Source: CAMTWZ01 sp964412365
GTDB taxonomy: Bacteria; Bacteroidota; Rhodothermia; Balneolales; HLUCCA01
NCBI GenBank assembly: GCA_964412365.1
Contig: CAYPOI010000011.1
Span: 1 to 49,734, forward strand
Reading direction: 5' to 3'
Length of the DNA stretch: 49,734 nt
Under the pieces are notes generated by a model. The model had not been told where the DNA came from. It saw only the letters and a list, made by a program, of their open reading frames with translations, and searched no databases. The position numbers were made by a program, and so were the translations under genes. Positions 48,950 to 49,734 of the stretch are shown in pieces (within the stretch, counting starts at the first letter, position 1; each line of letters starts with the position of its first letter).

Positions 48950-49734
48950 AAACGGTTTTCAGTTCCGCGATCAGCGGCGGAAGGATTTTATACAGATCAC
49001 CGACCAAGCCGTAGGTGGCGTATTGGAAAATAGGAGCGTCGGCGTCTTTGTTGATGGCGACGATCACTTTGCTGTTGAGCATGCCGGCCACATGTTGGAT
49101 GGCGCCCGAAATACCGATCGCGAAATACAGGGTGGGGGAAACCACTTTTCCGGTCTGACCGATTTGCGCCGTCGCCGGAAACATGCCCGTTTCAACTACG
49201 GCCCGCGAAGCACCGATCGCCGCACCGGTGACCGAGGCGAGTTCTTCGATGAGTTTTTTGCCTTCGTCGTCTTTGATGCCTCGTCCGGCTGCGACAACCA
49301 CTTGCGCTTCGTTCAGATCGACCTGGCTGCCTGCGCTCGATAGGATTTCTTTGAGAAGGATGCGGATGTCGCCAGGTTGGTAATTTATTTTTGTGATGCG
49401 GGGTGTGGACGGCGCCGTGGTGGCATCGTAGGATCCGGACCGCACGGAAATCAGCACGAGATCGGACTTGGCTTCGGTCTGTGCAAGGATTTTCGAGGCC
49501 ATAACAGGACGAGTAGCACTCACGCCACCTGAAATCAGGTCAAAGCCCGACACATCCGGGAGTGCGGCCGCGCCGAGGGAGGATGCGAGGGCTCCGAGCA
49601 CGTCTTTTGTCGCTTCGGTGGATGCGCACGCAAACACAGAGGGTTTCGCTGTGGACAGAATCTGGGAAAGCGCCTGTGTGAGGGGCTGATTCAGATGGGA
49701 GGCGAAGATGGGATCGGCGACGGTGAAGATCTCG
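48939..49734 (-). CDS. etfA: Electron transfer flavoprotein alpha subunit, N-terminus beyond window
   Basis: 265 codons are visible up to the window end; the start lies outside. The frame continues unbroken through 49637-49734, reading EIFTVADPIFASHLNQ just inside the edge. The C-terminal FAD domain is complete: VVAAGRGIKDDEGKKLIEEL, VVSPTLYFAIGISGAIQHVA, then GMLNSKVIVAINKDADAPIF and YGLVGDLYKILPPL, the EtfA signature. EtfA with EtfB (expected upstream) carries electrons from acyl-CoA dehydrogenases to FixC/FixX. The stop overlaps the fixC start by 11 bp. Confidence 0.95.
   Translation of the reverse strand, partial: EIFTVADPIFASHLNQPLTQALSQILSTAKPSVFACASTEATKDVLGALASSLGAAALPDVSGFDLISGGVSATRPVMASKILAQTEAKSDLVLISVRSGSYDATTAPSTPRITKINYQPGDIRILLKEILSSAGSQVDLNEAQVVVAAGRGIKDDEGKKLIEELASVTGAAIGASRAVVETGMFPATAQIGQTGKVVSPTLYFAIGISGAIQHVAGMLNSKVIVAINKDADAPIFQYATYGLVGDLYKILPPLIAELKTVYGR

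Noticed and set aside
1..49734. tRNA, rRNA, CRISPR array, prophage or insertion sequence
   Set aside because: All gaps were read. None holds a cloverleaf-like sequence, rRNA core, regularly spaced direct repeats, or a transposase/integrase gene. The repeats at 42.1 and 46.7-47.3 kb are not CRISPR-like in length or spacing.

Overview
The window looks like the chromosome of a Bacteroidota-type bacterium, most likely from the Balneolota/Rhodothermota side (inference). The reasons are a type IX secretion sortase (PorU) beside its outer-membrane partner PorV, many short lipoproteins, weak or absent Shine-Dalgarno sites, and promoters of the form TTG-N20-TAnnTTTG. By eye the GC content is a little above 50 %. 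No rRNA, tRNA, CRISPR array, phage or transposase gene is visible. Coding density is very high: many same-strand neighbours overlap by ATGA, and five of six convergent gene pairs overlap at their stop codons.

Layout. 1-3462 (minus): thioesterase, ddl, oligopeptide-type solute-binding lipoprotein and nadK (cut by the window edge). 3532-5292 (plus): long-chain acyl-CoA ligase. 5289-8343 (minus): a 53-residue membrane protein with its own promoter, then the unit pspC, oxidoreductase-like protein, tandem-FKBP lipoprotein and phzF-like gene. 8469-13782 (plus): class II photolyase, SGNH lipoprotein, phoH, MBL-fold hydrolase and purine nucleoside phosphorylase. 13766-28008 (minus): the main envelope cluster, read as porU, porV, an M6-type secreted protein without its HExxH, a metalloprotease-propeller-barrel protein, a DUF5683-like protein, a PASTA protein, rpe and an acyl-ACP thioesterase. 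28128-33222 (minus): TPR lipoproteins, cystathionine gamma-synthase/lyase, an NTF2-like lipoprotein and thiolase. ridA (plus) follows, then an M23 peptidase and a FAH-family hydrolase (minus). rplU-rpmA and lexA (minus) each have their own control region. A HEAT-cyclophilin lipoprotein (plus) faces dapB-dapA-dapD (minus). The last 7.5 kb hold a glutaryl-CoA dehydrogenase, an unknown lipoprotein, a Phd/PIN toxin-antitoxin pair, a second acyl-CoA dehydrogenase, a GxxExxY gene between inverted repeats, and fixX-fixC-etfA.

How it fits together. Acyl-CoA ligase, thiolase and two acyl-CoA dehydrogenases make a fatty-acid/amino-acid degradation set, whose electrons would pass through ETF and FixC/FixX to quinone. 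ddl, dapB/A/D and an M23 endopeptidase serve peptidoglycan. The PorU/PorV operon carries a probable cargo protein with a sorting domain. Photolyase and LexA cover DNA damage.

Most worth a second look: the catalytically dead M6 cargo and the protease-barrel fusion inside the PorU/PorV operon; the inverted-repeat element around the GxxExxY gene and a second repeat of similar design before the dap operon; the shared-stop pattern; the 53-residue protein; and three candidate RNA or operator controls (toxin-antitoxin operator on an apparently leaderless promoter, start-codon hairpin, dapB leader).
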